A DNA stretch of 64,000 nt from contig QCXZ01000001.1 in the NCBI GenBank assembly GCA_025024175.1, positions 43,518,942 to 43,582,941 of the forward strand, written 5' to 3'. Origin of the DNA: Rhyzopertha dominica (taxonomy: Eukaryota > Arthropoda > Insecta > Coleoptera > Bostrichidae). This document shows, piece by piece, positions 35,447 through 46,030 of this stretch. A program made the translations under genes and the position numbers. Numbering within the stretch: the first letter of the stretch is position 1; every line of letters begins with the position of its first letter. The notes below the pieces were generated by a model. The model was not told the DNA's origin. It made no database searches and saw only the letters and a list, made by a program, of their open reading frames with translations.

Positions 35447-36887
35447 TAATATATACTATTTTATCTACTCTGCTGTTCTATTCATATACCGCATGCAATA
35501 AATCTCTTTTCGGTTTAGGTACTTTTCTATAAATTTAGTCAAGCTAGTTTAAAGTTTAATAATAAGCTTAACGCTTAAAAACCGTTTTCAGTGTTTACGA
35601 CATGTGAAGTAGGAACCTGGTATTACAAGATATAACTTTGACCGCAGGTTAATCGTTGATTGATGGTTTACTAGACTACCACAGAACTGACAGCTCGAGC
35701 TAAACTCGTTCACTCGGGGCACTTTCGTACATTTTCTAAGTAGTGATATATGAATGTCGTAAATGTCCCTAATGGGTCTACTGGTACCTCATGCAAAAAA
35801 AAACGATTGTAATGTATTCGTTAAGACAAAAAAGATAAAAGATCAGTTCTACTTATGTAGATCGCTTAATTCTAAACTAATAAAATTAATGAAATAGCTT
35901 TTTGCTTAGAACATATTACAAGCAGTGTTCTTGAATTAAACCAGCACTATAGTTTCATTGAATAATATGCATTCCTAAATTTGTAACATATTGCCTTTAG
36001 AATAAATACATAATTTCTTATGTCAAACAAATTCTAAATTTACAAAAACAAGGAAATATTGAAAGAAAGGAATTTGTGTTTAATATAAGTATCACAATGT
36101 TACTTATGTAAACAAAGGCAAATATGGATTTAGGTATTATATTAGATATAAAAAATCTAGAAATTTTAAGGAGCATAAGGAAAGCCCTCCATAGTTTGTT
36201 AAATACATTTACCTACCTGTTCCTCACAAAGGTATGTAAACAAACCCTGCTAAAAGGTGAAATTAGCCAATCTTATGCGGAAGTGTTCCATATCCACTAT
36301 GAATAGGTAGTATCAGATTATCACTACAACCACACAAGGTAGTCCAAATTCAGATAATCTATATGCGTAACACGTCTCGTGTCGTTGCCTTGTGGCAGCT
36401 TCCAGGATTGTTATATTGTTAACGTCGATATACACGGCATCACTTGCCAGTTGCTACTAATTCTACTATGAAAAATATGCTAAATTTATATGTAAAGCAA
36501 TTAGTTTTGAAAGAAACGAGAAATCTAAGCCAAACAATTACAGTCAAAAAACCGATACCGATACTCTTTTTGCTGTGTAGCCATTCATTACATACTTCAA
36601 AGTTTATATAGTGTTTTATCAAGAACTATTATATCTTATTTCGTCTCAAAACGCTGCATTTTGTTCCATAGGTATAACGTCATGCGTTTCGTATAAGAGA
36701 AACATAATATTCATACTACTCTAATGCTGAAAAAATTAGAACGCAGTTTAATTTTTCTAAAATATATTTACACGGCTCTCGGGATAAAAAATAAATTACA
36801 AAATTTTGTTATTGCGTTGGTGACTTGCATTGGCACTGTGTTTTAATTACTGACACAATCGGGTTAGAGCACCCGCGGATCACTTGG
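35447..36887. other. Intergenic stretch; probable 3' flank of the minus-strand exon at 36888
   Basis: No gene recognised. The region 36740-36887 is the likely 3' UTR of the exon that ends at 36888. Elsewhere only short uninformative frames. Confidence 0.5.
36747..36752 (-). promoter_or_regulatory. Possible polyadenylation hexamer (ATTAAA) for the minus-strand exon
   Basis: ATTAAA on the minus strand lies 136 bp past the stop codon of the exon at 36888-37490. It is the most common variant of the poly(A) signal, but the hexamer is frequent in AT-rich DNA. Confidence 0.3.
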
Positions 36888-37490
36888 TCAATTCTGTTTG
36901 TACGGCACACGTTTAACGTCTTCTTTTTCATACACTGAATTTTCCGAATCGTCAATGTTATTATTATATTGAATTTGAGGCACGTAATATCTCACACCGG
37001 CAGAATACACTACACCAATTTCCGGCACGTACTGCTGCTGCTTCTCCGTATAAGTAGGTTGGTAGTACTGTGGTTGGTAATGCGGTTTGAAGATTTTCCT
37101 AGGTTCGAATTCATAAGATTGTTTCTCGAAAATTTGCGGGCCAGTGTAACTTCTTTCAAGAGTCCTAGCAAGCTGCTTTTTATAGATGTTGTATTTTTCC
37201 AAAGTAGGTTTGTAGTATTTCTGATCCAAGGGTGTTCCCAATATTAGATTGGGATTTGGCTTGAACGAATAAAGATTCAAGCGATACTGATGTGGCACCG
37301 GCGGTCTGTACACATTGGGATTGGGCACATCGTCAGGTACAACCTCGTATATCGGTGCGGGACTTCTCGTTACTATTGTCTTGGGTTTGTCGGGCTTTTT
37401 GTACAGCGGTGTAATTGATCCTCCGTTGGTGCCGAAAGTAACCTTGATCGGTGTAGCCTGAGGTAGGACTGCCCATACGGCGACCAGCGA
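36888..37490 (-). CDS. Terminal exon of a secreted Tyr/Pro/Gln-rich protein
   Basis: The exon opens directly after the acceptor TTCTTTTCAG (37491-37500) in phase 0 and runs 200 codons to a TAA at 36888. Its first residues, SLVAVWAVLPQATPI, form the hydrophobic second half and cleavage region of a signal peptide. The missing upstream exon therefore encodes the initiator Met and the first few residues, a gene structure usual for insect cuticular proteins. The mature part is rich in Tyr, Pro, Gln and Lys with no predicted fold: KPKTIVTRSPAPIYEVV, KPHYQPQYYQPTYTEKQQQY, VVYSAGVRYYVPQI. There is no chitin-binding R&R motif, so calling it cuticular is inference. No frame disruptions; base composition is clearly less AT-rich than its surroundings. 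A GTG at 37328 allows a shorter reading, but the open frame and splice site extend past it. I found no convincing first exon within the next 1.4 kb. Confidence 0.72.
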   Translation of the reverse strand, partial: SLVAVWAVLPQATPIKVTFGTNGGSITPLYKKPDKPKTIVTRSPAPIYEVVPDDVPNPNVYRPPVPHQYRLNLYSFKPNPNLILGTPLDQKYYKPTLEKYNIYKKQLARTLERSYTGPQIFEKQSYEFEPRKIFKPHYQPQYYQPTYTEKQQQYVPEIGVVYSAGVRYYVPQIQYNNNIDDSENSVYEKEDVKRVPYKQN

Positions 37491-38836
37491 CTGAAAAGAA
37501 ATAAAAAATTATTAATTTTGGACTCTTGATGACCTTGAATTGATGTAACGAGAGCAGGTCGGCAAAAAAGTAGTGACGCTCCCGAAGATACGTGATCAAA
37601 AAAGTTATAGAGTATACATTTTAAATTAGCGGAATTAAGAAATGCTTAAAAATATGTGAAATCAACACTTTCACTTTAAATAGGACATAAAATTTTATTT
37701 TAAGAGTCCTCAGTTTGTTAAATTTTATGACGCATGTTGACGTTTTCGCCTACTATAACTTACGACACAGTATCACTAGATTAGCTTTTTAACGCAGCCA
37801 GAATAAAAAAGACCTAAACTAAGTTTTCCTCAGGCAGTTTTTGTGTATTTGTAAATTCAACAAAAATACATCCTTGTAATCTTTGCAAAAAAGGATAAAC
37901 CTTTATACATTCTTTACTAGCGAACGGAAATAAGTATAGAAATTTGCTAAAACCTCACTTGATCCTTCTTAAAACCAGCCCAAAAGGTGAATCGGTTTTT
38001 ACTAAATTTTAATGTATCTCGCTTCGCAAAAATATCAGTACATGCAGATGCCCGCTAGAAATGCTACTTGTTTTTGAATACAGAATGCTGAGCGAATACG
38101 CACCCCTAGCAGCAGTTTTGAGATAACATCTCCTTATAAAAAAAATTGGATTGGATTCCAGGCGGAGCAGCAGGAATTTTCAGTGAATTCCTCTGTTGAT
38201 GATGTGTGATGGCTTTGGGAAGGACGGTTTGATAAATAAAAACTTATGGAACTGTCTAATCGAATTACTGTAATAGTTATTTTTGTATCTAGAACGCGAA
38301 ATGATACTTTTGCGCTCAACAAACGCGCGCATACTCTAATAGCAAAGATACCTTTGAGAGAATGGAGTTGACGACTGGAAGGTATTTGTTGTAGGCATAA
38401 TATGCTCTTCTAGTGGGCTAGTGTGTACTAAATGAATATCTACACCTTGGAAAATTATTCTTAAACATAATTGGTAAAAACCCACGAAATTTTGTTCATG
38501 TACCGCTATTTGCTATGTACCTATTAGTTTTTATTTGCACCCTATGATCTTGATCCTGTCCATTTGAGAACCCAAAAGCATTTCGTATTCGAGATACAAA
38601 CAATTCGAAAAGTGCAATAAAATGAGGTAATTGTATGTATAACAATTTAATTTATATTTGAAATCCTTTAAGCTACTGTTTGAATCAAGACATCCTATGT
38701 GTGCTGGCGTTGCCTGTCATAGTCATAGCAACCTAATAAACAATAAACAGTGTTTGCCAGAAAAAAGTAATTCGAGAATTATAATATATTGTAGTTATTC
38801 ATATGCTAAAGGGTGTGAAAGAGTGTTTAATTGAAA
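37491..38836. other. Probable intron or 5' flank of the secreted-protein gene
   Basis: Minus-strand intron sequence is expected to begin at the acceptor at 37491. I tested ATG triplets on the minus strand up to about 38860 for a short phase-0 first exon ending in GT and found none that fits, so the first exon is probably further away. Confidence 0.45.
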
Positions 38837-39578
38837 ATGAGCTCGGAAACTGAAGAGGAGCATTTACCAGGAGAAGTATTGGAAGCGGCGCAAAGTGCTG
38901 TTTCAATATTAACCCCCCAAAAATAGTCGAGACAGTTCAAAGACAATTCAAAAAGTGTCCGAAGCGGTATTACTGGCATATTTCGAACATAAAATTAATN
39001 AAGTTAAACCTTCAATATTATAGTCAGTATATTCAATGCTAAAATGTACACTGAATGCTAAAAAAAAATGTAAATATCAGGAAATTTTCGAATCTACTAC
39101 CATATTTGAAAAGCAAATCAGTTGGATACTGTCCAAAAAATTCCAGAAATCTAACGAAAGAGATATTTGAGAGATTTTTACAAGATACATCCGATAGTAG
39201 ATTTCTACTAGAAAAGGTAATTCAAATAATATAAATCTATTGACTTATCTAATTCTGAGCAAATTTTCAGGTCATTTTAAATTGCTGTTTGTGGAGCTTT
39301 GAGAAGAGATGAGCTACTGAAAATAACGACACATGATGTAGAAGACAAGGATTCCTGATTCTAAATTTCCTACTCCGAGATGATTTGTGATTTCCAGTCC
39401 ACACCAATGAACATATGCCACAAATACTGTGCTTTACGTCCGGTAGTTACTACAAGTCGATGACTTTTTTGTTAAGCATGTCAAAGAAAAATGTGTTAAC
39501 CAAGTGGTTGGCGCCAGTAAAAGAAGGTATGTGCTGAAAGAAATAACAACGTATCCCAATTTGCCTAATCCAAAAACT

Positions 39579-39586
39579 TATACAGG
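39579..39586. repeat. 8-bp target duplication, left copy (TATACAGG)
   Basis: TATACAGG at 39579-39586 is repeated at 41017-41024. In the uninterrupted gene a single copy encodes Tyr-Thr-Gly just before HCFRRSS. Confidence 0.9.
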
Positions 39587-41016
39587 CAGGAGCGCCGGCT
39601 TTTAGAAAACCCTGTGGGTGCTCATGCTAACATAATCGTGAAACTCGTATCTATGAATCCGTCCAATAGAACTAAATAGGTACATATGCAATAGGACAGA
39701 AATATGTGTGATATAAGTAGAAAGATACATAAGAGGGAAAAAGAGATAAATACAAAAATGCTAGATTTGTTCTAGTGCCTTTGTTGGGAACAGCATTATT
39801 AAATCATCAACAAACTTTTTTATGAACAGAAACTGTGTTTAACGCCTATGATCAGTATATAAAATTCACTACAGAACGAGCGGTAGTATGTGGAGTACCC
39901 TTTTGGACACTAAAGTCATACGAAAAAATAATAAAATAATACTGGATTGGTACTACTTATCAGCTTATTCGACACGAATTAAAATAAACTTTGTAAAACA
40001 GATGAAACATGAAATTATTAAAATATCACATCCACAATTTAAAGAGAAAAATTTTAAAAATTGAAGATATTAATTCAATTTATACCCGAAAACGATGATA
40101 AATAAAATCTTGTATTCTACTACTGACTTATCAACACTTCATGTAACACAAACACGCTAACGGTGAATAACGGTGGTATGCAGGGTGACGTGGGGCAGAG
40201 GGTAAATCATGATAATATGGTTGACAATAACGTACAAACATGACATGAAAATTGCAATTAAGAACAAAAAGAATGGCTCAACCCTACTCACAACACTAAA
40301 ATCAAAAATACCTACAAAATATCAAGCAAATGTTATATATTGTTTAAAATGTGGGGATTGTGAAGGTAAGTATACATAGGACAGACATCACAATGGAAGG
40401 TTAACAGTAATAAATTGGCCCTCTACAAAAGTGATCTAACTAATCAAAGGGATAGATGCTCACTTGCAGAACACATAATAGTAATCAACAAGTGACATCA
40501 TATTAACTGGAGTAATGTCGCAATTTTGATAAAGACTGTAATACAAACAAGAGATTAATACTTGAAATGGTTTACATAAATCAAAATATCAATGCAATAA
40601 ATAAAAAATCAGATATACAAAAACTGAGCAACATTTACACATACTTGCTTTCAGAAGAAATTCTAAAATAAGCTTGGGTGGGTTTGAGTAATCCAGCAGC
40701 ACTGTATTCGTTTTAACTTGATAAATTTGACCAACCAGTTAGTTTTTATATCTGTGATAAGTCAATCTCAATTTATGGTACCAATCGATTAAGCAGTTTT
40801 TAGTTAGTTTGACATGTGTATTGTCGATCTTTTATTATTGGTGTATTAAATTTAATGTAAATGACTAACAAGGATTCAAAATCACGTAAAGTAAAACAGT
40901 TACATATTTTAATCAAGCTGTGGAATGATGTCTATTTGGTCGTGGGTGCTCGGCACCCACAATTTACCTCTCGTGGGTGCTGGAGCCCCCGAGCACCCAT
41001 GGAGTCGGCGCCCCTG
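39587..41016. mobile_element. hAT-type element inserted in the Crypton gene
   Basis: The 1430-bp insert begins CAGGAGCGCCGGC and its inverted right end begins CAGGGGCGCCGAC (11 of 13 bases match), flanked by the exact 8-bp duplication TATACAGG. GTGGGTGCTC words recur just inside both ends (39620-39635 and 40940-41000), as hAT subterminal repeats. There is no hAT transposase. Instead the interior holds Penelope-like coding sequence, so the element is non-autonomous and has itself been invaded. Confidence 0.88.
39760..40671 (+). pseudogene. Penelope-like retroelement, reverse transcriptase C-terminus plus GIY-YIG endonuclease
   Basis: The 3' half of a Penelope-like ORF in shifting frames. Near 39840 FNAYDQYIKFTTE is followed by LLDTKVIRKNNKIILDWYYL, the block after the reverse transcriptase palm. 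IIKISHPQFKEKNFK follows near 40010. Near 40300-40400 are STLLTTLKSKIPTK, VIYCLKCGDCEGKYI and GQTSQWKV, the GIY-YIG endonuclease start (YIGQTS, with one stop replacing a residue just before the Ile). CSLAEHI marks the conserved His region. LILEMVYINQNINAINKKSD and IQKLSNIYTYLLSEEILK end at TAA 40671. Multiple stops make it inactive. The whole remnant lies within the hAT element. Confidence 0.8.
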
Positions 41017-41024
41017 TATACAGG
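41017..41024. repeat. 8-bp target duplication, right copy (TATACAGG)
   Basis: Right partner of 39579-39586, adjacent to the inverted end of the hAT element and in frame with the downstream Crypton codons. Confidence 0.9.
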
Positions 41025-41373
41025 GCACTGCTTCAGACGTTCTTCCGCCGATATTACCACTATTAAACGACATGGGGGTGGCGTTCTAGTACGGTAGCAG
41101 AGACTAAAATAGAAGATTCTATTCAAAATAAAATTTCAGTCGCAAATAAACTGTTACCATCTTCAGCAAAGCCTACAGAACTTACCAATAATACAACGTA
41201 TGCAGTAGACTTAAANAATTATAGCAGCAGCCTCATCGTACAAGCAGAACTAAAAGCTACGATAACTGATAGCACTACATCTGGCATAAATTTAACTCAC
41301 TGCAATATCGGTACTTTCAATTTACATGTATTGCAAAATAAATTGTAATCGTTTAGTTACTGTTTTTTTTATA

Positions 41374-42769
41374 CAGGGTGATCTATAAGCTCCGTAGACA
41401 AACTTGAACAGATGAATAATGATGATATTCTAAGTAAAAATTTTATATAAACATATGTTCTTTTTCTTTTAGTTTGCAAGTTATAAGCATTTTAATTATT
41501 TACATTTATTTATTATAATTTGCCTAAAACATTTTTAATAAAAATCTAAGTATAAATTATAAAAACTGCTCAAAATAACCACCTTCCGCTAAATACAAGC
41601 TTTAAATCTTCGAACTAAAGATCGTGTTCTGCGCTTTACAAAGTTTGGATCATTTCTTATTACATGGCTTGCATTATTAATTGTTCGCGATTGGTAATCT
41701 TCACCTGATAAGCCAGCTGCTTCATATGACCCTACAGATAAAAATCCAAGGGATTCAAATCCTGGACCTCCATTACCAATCCAATTATTTGGAAAATTAT
41801 TATTTAACCAGGTAGTTACTTCTCTGCCTCTATGTGATGGTGCGCCGTCATGTTGGTACCACATATTAGCGACCACATTAAGTGGTACTTCGTCTATTAG
41901 ATCATAAAGAGTATGCTCCAAAAGTTGTCTGTACAACTCTCCGTTTAAGCGATCATTTAGGATCTGTATAGGCAGCAAGGTATTATTGAAAATTTCACCC
42001 CAAACATTTACACTAAAACGTTGTTGAAATCGCCTGGCATGAGAATTTTGCAAGGACCATACATGTTCATTATGAATATTTGGTATGCCATCACTAGTAA
42101 AGCATGATTCATCTGACCAAAGAACAAGTGAAATAAAATTAGGGTTACGTGCGTTTCGCAGAAGAATCTATCTATCTTCAGGATGTAGTACTTGTACACT
42201 TTGACGATGATATGGACGTAATACCTCTTTATTTAAAGTTCGCCACACAAAATTTTGTGCTAGCCGGCCCATACTAAGTGAAGACATCTACATTTTCTTC
42301 ATTTTGTACATTTATTTCATGGGGACGAACATGTCTCGGTGCCGGATGACCCGTTTCCCTAAGTCGGCGAAATGATGCATTAAAATCTGACCTAGCAGGT
42401 TGGTGTCGATTTGGAAATCTACCTCCATATTCTCGTGCTGCACGTCGAGTATACCATTACTTAATCCATAATTGTAAGTAATGTCTGCATATTCCTCAGT
42501 AGAAAATTCATACATAATTGCTAACTCAGAAAAACCTTTGTGATTTTGACAAATAAATATGGTTTTGACAATAAGGTAATGAATCAAAGCCAACTTAGGT
42601 ATTCCCAAATAATAATTCAAATTCATTCCAGTTGCATAAAATTTTGAACATAAATAATGTAAATGCTTATAACTTCTGAACTAAAAGAAAATTGACATAT
42701 GGTCATACAATATTTTGTATTTAGAATATCATCTGTTCAAGTTTCGCATAGAGCTTATAGATCACTCTG
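41374..42769 (-). mobile_element. Mariner/IS630-type transposon with long inverted ends
   Basis: TA is followed by CAGGGTGATCTATAAGCTCC on the left; the inverted right end is CAGAGTGATCTATAAGCTCT followed by TA. The arms remain similar for about 125 bp, including AAACTTGAACAGATGA and AGTTATAAGCATTT. Length 1396 bp is typical. It lies only 25 bp beyond the Crypton stop codon, in the opposite orientation. Confidence 0.9.
41589..42515 (-). pseudogene. Mariner/IS630-type transposase, frameshifted
   Basis: The probable start is MYEFSTEEYADITYNYGLSN (ATG at 42515), followed by frameshifts in the helix-turn-helix region. LWSDESCFTSDGIPNIHNEH near 42100 gives the first catalytic Asp. FSVNVWGEIFNNTLLPIQIL leads to NMWYQHDGAPSHRG with the second Asp and WLNNNFPNNWIGNGGP. 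A short deletion removes the WPPRSP-like residues, after which DLNPLDFYL appears only in a shifted frame, followed by TAG in place of Trp and GHMKQLAYQVKITNREQLI. All three acidic residues survive, but the frame does not. Confidence 0.87.
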
Positions 42770-42886
42770 TATAATAGTTACTGCTTTGTTATTAAAATGT
42801 TATATTGTGTAAAATAAATATTAATAAAATCATAAATAAGTTTAAAAAGAATGATACATTATTTTAACATTTGTTTTATGTTCTAG

Positions 42887-43056
42887 ACCGACAAATAATA
42901 CTTTGGCGTTCTAGAACGCAAAAGTATTTCGCAACTAGGTGGCAAAAAAGGCTCCCTTTGTCAACCGAAAATTTAAAGAAAATGTCAGCTTTTGATGACA
43001 GTTTTCGAAAAGCGACATTTCGGGCCGTCTCGTCTTCGTCTCTTAACAAATCATAA
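42887..43056 (+). CDS. Candidate internal or terminal exon (unidentified)
   Basis: A pyrimidine-rich acceptor (TTTGTTTTATGTTCTAG) precedes an open frame that reads, from the third base, LWRSRTQKYFATRWQKRLPL then MSAFDDSFRKATFRAVSSSS to TAA at 43056. The residues look protein-like and basic, but I recognise no family. It precedes the exon at 43826 on the same strand, yet ends in a stop, so the two would be alternative ends or unrelated. A transposon fragment is an alternative. Confidence 0.25.
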
Positions 43057-43825
43057 ACGACTTGATGAATTATTTATATTTAACAGAACATCTGTTATAA
43101 CTGAGCACAGAACAGATCTTCGGATTGATGCTGTTTTTATCATCGTTTCATGTCACATGCGCTTGCAGAAGGTTCCAGAAAGCAGAAATTATCTATCTAC
43201 AATACTACAATTTTGTCTTCATTTAGGTATTTATACTTACGTAAATAGATTATTGAGGTGTTGAGAACTTGAGAGATAACTTACTATGAGACTACTCGAG
43301 GTTGATAGCATAGAACTTTATGTTACACGCTTTTTACATTTTTTGGAACAAAAACCTATTAACTCGCAATTTGTTGTTACTGCAAATTAGTGTTTATTTT
43401 ATCAACGTTTATCGACAATAATCACATTTCATCCGAATATTATTAAGTGTTGTCGTCTTACTGAATTATCGGAGTATTGATAAACTACAATGGGAATATA
43501 AAAACTGGAAGGACACAAAAACATTTTGATCGTTTTTAGGACCAAATCAGTCTTAGAATATTCATTCAGAGAACCAGATTAATCTGTACTGCTCCAATAA
43601 TACCCAAACATCAAACAATAAGTATTGAAAATGTTATGTCGGGTGGGAGTGATTACAACAGAAAAAAGCAGTTCTGGACTGCCTGATCAAAATAATGACG
43701 TTGGAATACTTTTATTAGAACCCACTACGAACTACAAACTAGATAATAATGTCTTAATAAGCTTTGCGGGAAATCTGTTTTTAATCCTGATTGCTTTCGC
43801 ATTCATTTATATTTATTGTTATCAG

Positions 43826-44284
43826 GTGAACCCATGTAGCCAACCAGTACAGGAAGATCAGGACATGGTCCCTGAAGAACCTGAAAATGAAGAGGAAGTT
43901 GCAGTCTGGTCCCCAAATCTAGATATAGAAAATGACCTTGGTTCAAGTGCACTCGATCAACCACAGCAGCCTTCTACTAGCTCTGGGATGGCAACAATAG
44001 GTCCACAAGGGTACGGTTCCGATGTTTCGCACTCTACATTCAATGAACGTTTGTGTTCCACTGCTGTTAAACAATCGTTGGATGATCGACCAAAGGGTAA
44101 TAAGATGATGGAATATCTACGTACTGCAAGTGCTCCCAACGTATTAAGGCAAAGAAATGCTGCTAATACTACTAGTTCAGGAGCTACCAGTGCACCACCT
44201 GGATCACCACTCGTGCGACCCAGTGTTCAGTACTCACATCCTTCTGACAGTGTCGTTATTGATATGGGCGAAGAGACTAATTAA
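43826..44284 (+). CDS. Terminal exon of an unidentified acidic, Ser/Pro-rich protein
   Basis: After an acceptor with a long pyrimidine-rich lead (TTTATATTTATTGTTATCAG) the frame runs 152 codons in phase 0 to TAA at 44284. The protein begins VNPCSQPVQEDQDMVPEEPE, is acidic at first (EEVAVWSPNLDIENDLGSSA), then Ser/Gln/Pro-rich, then basic with MMEYLRTASAPNVLRQRN, and ends VVIDMGEETN. No enzyme domain is visible; it looks like a disordered, possibly cytoplasmic tail. The frame stays open upstream to an ATG at 43625. That extension would add an apparent membrane helix (NLFLILIAFAFIYIYCY), but this is also what a translated polypyrimidine tract looks like, so I prefer the splice site. A poly(A) signal lies 412 bp downstream. 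No disruptions, so it is likely a live host gene. Confidence 0.62.
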   Translation: MNPCSQPVQEDQDMVPEEPENEEEVAVWSPNLDIENDLGSSALDQPQQPSTSSGMATIGPQGYGSDVSHSTFNERLCSTAVKQSLDDRPKGNKMMEYLRTASAPNVLRQRNAANTTSSGATSAPPGSPLVRPSVQYSHPSDSVVIDMGEETN

Positions 44285-44695
44285 GTGGAAGCTAACGACG
44301 ATGATGAGGTTGAGTGCTCCATTAATGACCAAAGCCAAAATGTTTATTGGAATCTCCCATAAGTTTTAGAAATACTGACGATTGTTGATGGTTATATATT
44401 GGAATCATTATCGGTACCGATATCAACGAGTATCATCAATACTTTTTGATAATGATAAGTGATTCTTTAAATATATGTATATGTGCCAGTAGCCGATTAA
44501 TATTGCTTACTATGAAATAAGTAATATATATATTGGTGGCATACATTAATAACCTGTGTTCGTTTTTCACTGTATGTACCTTGTAAAATTTGGATATGTA
44601 TTATGTGATAATAGTAAAATCATTCCAAAGTCAAAATTGTTTTTCGCAAATACCGTAAATTTGACGGAAAACTCTATATCAATGTGTTATATAGC

Positions 44696-44701
44696 AATAA
44701 A
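44696..44701 (+). promoter_or_regulatory. Poly(A) signal AATAAA
   Basis: AATAAA in GCAATAAAGCTTTCAG, 412 bp after the stop of the exon at 43826-44284 and on the same strand, a normal 3' UTR length. Another AATAAA follows near 44861. Confidence 0.5.
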
Positions 44702-44980
44702 GCTTTCAGTACCTAATTAGTAGTTTGTTCATAACCATAAGTCTAATAATTATTGTTGCATTTTTTATAAGTATTTTGATTTTAACATTCGATTTACAAA
44801 AAAAAACAGGTTTTTGACGTTTGTTCTTCCTTACATATTTATTTTCTCATGTCTTCTCATAATAAAAGTGTTTGATACAAATACGCTATATATTATTTTT
44901 AACTGCATCTAAGTTACAAGAGCGTTACTTTAGCAATTACTTGAGTTGAGTAATGAACCCCATATACCACTAATGGTGCT

Positions 44981-45704
44981 CTATTTCAAAGCGGCTGAGA
45001 TCTTGGTAAGAGGAGTTAGAAGCACTTTTGTATCTTCATTGTCAGTAATTTCTACGACAATGCTCTGTGTATTCTTTAGTTTGTGGAAAATTAAAAAAGT
45101 TGGCAATCTATTACCACCTCTGTAACCTACGAAAAACCATCCACGAACAGCATGATTTTCAATTACTTCAATCATGTTCATTCCTTCGAAGCTTCCTACA
45201 GTAATCAAGAATTCTTGGAATACTTTAGTCTTTGTACTTGGTATTAAGACATGAAGAAGCTGTCCCTCTTTTTTCACATTTTTAAATTGCAGACTGATAG
45301 TTTATCTATTTTGCAAGCACCTCCAAGTTCAGTTATCAAGGCAACCTTCCTTCGTTAACACTCTAGATTTCTTTGGCCTGTATAATGATTAAGATTACTA
45401 ATATCAAAATTTTGCTCGATTGAAAGTTTAGCTCGCAGCATTGAATAGAAAACCCAAAAGAGTTGGAGCACTTATATTTTTTCGATAATTCTTTAAAAAA
45501 AAATGCCAATATTAGTTCTTCTTTTGCTCCCTTCTTAACTTTTTTGGATGTGCACCAAACAATAAACCGTTTATAAAAAAATATAATTAGCTTACGATTC
45601 GTCTGGTCAATGTGAAAATACAACATTGACAGCAGATTCTTCAATTTCCAAGGGCAGACTTTTTTATTATTACGAGATGTACAATTTGTACCAATTGCTG
45701 ACAT
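44981..45704 (-). pseudogene. Second Crypton-type recombinase fragment
   Basis: On the minus strand, from about 45704: MSAIGTNCTSRNNKKV, FYKRFIVWCTSKKVKKGAKE, then LILAFFFKELSKKYKCSNS, the N-terminal (core-binding) region of the same recombinase type as at 38837. In a shifted frame near 45330 is VALITELGGACKIDKLSVCN, the box holding the first catalytic Arg (usually GACRxxEL), here Lys. The last frame gives LLHVLIPSTKTKVFQEFLIT then RGWFFVGYRGGNRL. The C-terminal His-x-x-Arg and Tyr boxes are absent. It is truncated, frameshifted and catalytically dead, and faces the opposite way from the first copy. Confidence 0.7.
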
Positions 45705-46030
45705 TGAAAAAATCCGTGCAGCGAATTTGTGCAGTTGTCGTAACATATCCTTCCTTGCTTTTTTTGAATTTGAATTAATATTATTGATGAAGATTTTTGT
45801 AAAGTGAATTTAGGTAAAGTAAAAAAAACTATTATTGCTAAAATAAGTTTTTCAATATTAGCTTCAACAAGCTGTGACATGCCTTCAAATTTTACTATAA
45901 GAATGTGATGGGCTTCTTTGTTTGTGGATAGCACGTGACTGTGTTGTGTAGGCGGTAGTTTAGTATGATGACGTTCTGCATTTTATCTTTTGTGCTTCAA
46001 GTAATAGTCAACGAAACTGTAATTAAATAT
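45705..46030. other. Short intergenic stretch
   Basis: No recognisable feature; the frame at 45641-45934 shadows the Crypton remnant. Confidence 0.5.

Larger units (their letters stand above)
38837..41348 (+). pseudogene. Crypton-type tyrosine recombinase gene, split by a hAT insertion
   Basis: A YR recombinase would mobilise the Crypton by site-specific recombination in the nucleus. The start (ATG at 38837) gives MSSETEEEHLPGEVLEAAQS, the acidic N-terminus I associate with insect Crypton proteins, then a frameshift and SEAVLLAYFEHKIN. Decayed core follows to YTG at 39586. The hAT element 39587-41016 interrupts the codons for YTG. Beyond it YTGHCFRRSSADITTIKRHG gives the catalytic H-x-x-R box. 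After one more frameshift STVAETKIEDSIQNKISVAN covers the region of the nucleophilic Tyr, but Lys stands where I expect Tyr. The C-terminus runs to TAA at 41346-41348. Family assignment is from memory of motifs; inactivity is evident from sequence. Confidence 0.72.

Noticed and set aside
43625..43825. Upstream extension of the 43826 exon with an apparent membrane helix
   Set aside because: The hydrophobic run coincides with the pyrimidine-rich lead of a good acceptor site, so I treat it as intron; kept as an alternative.
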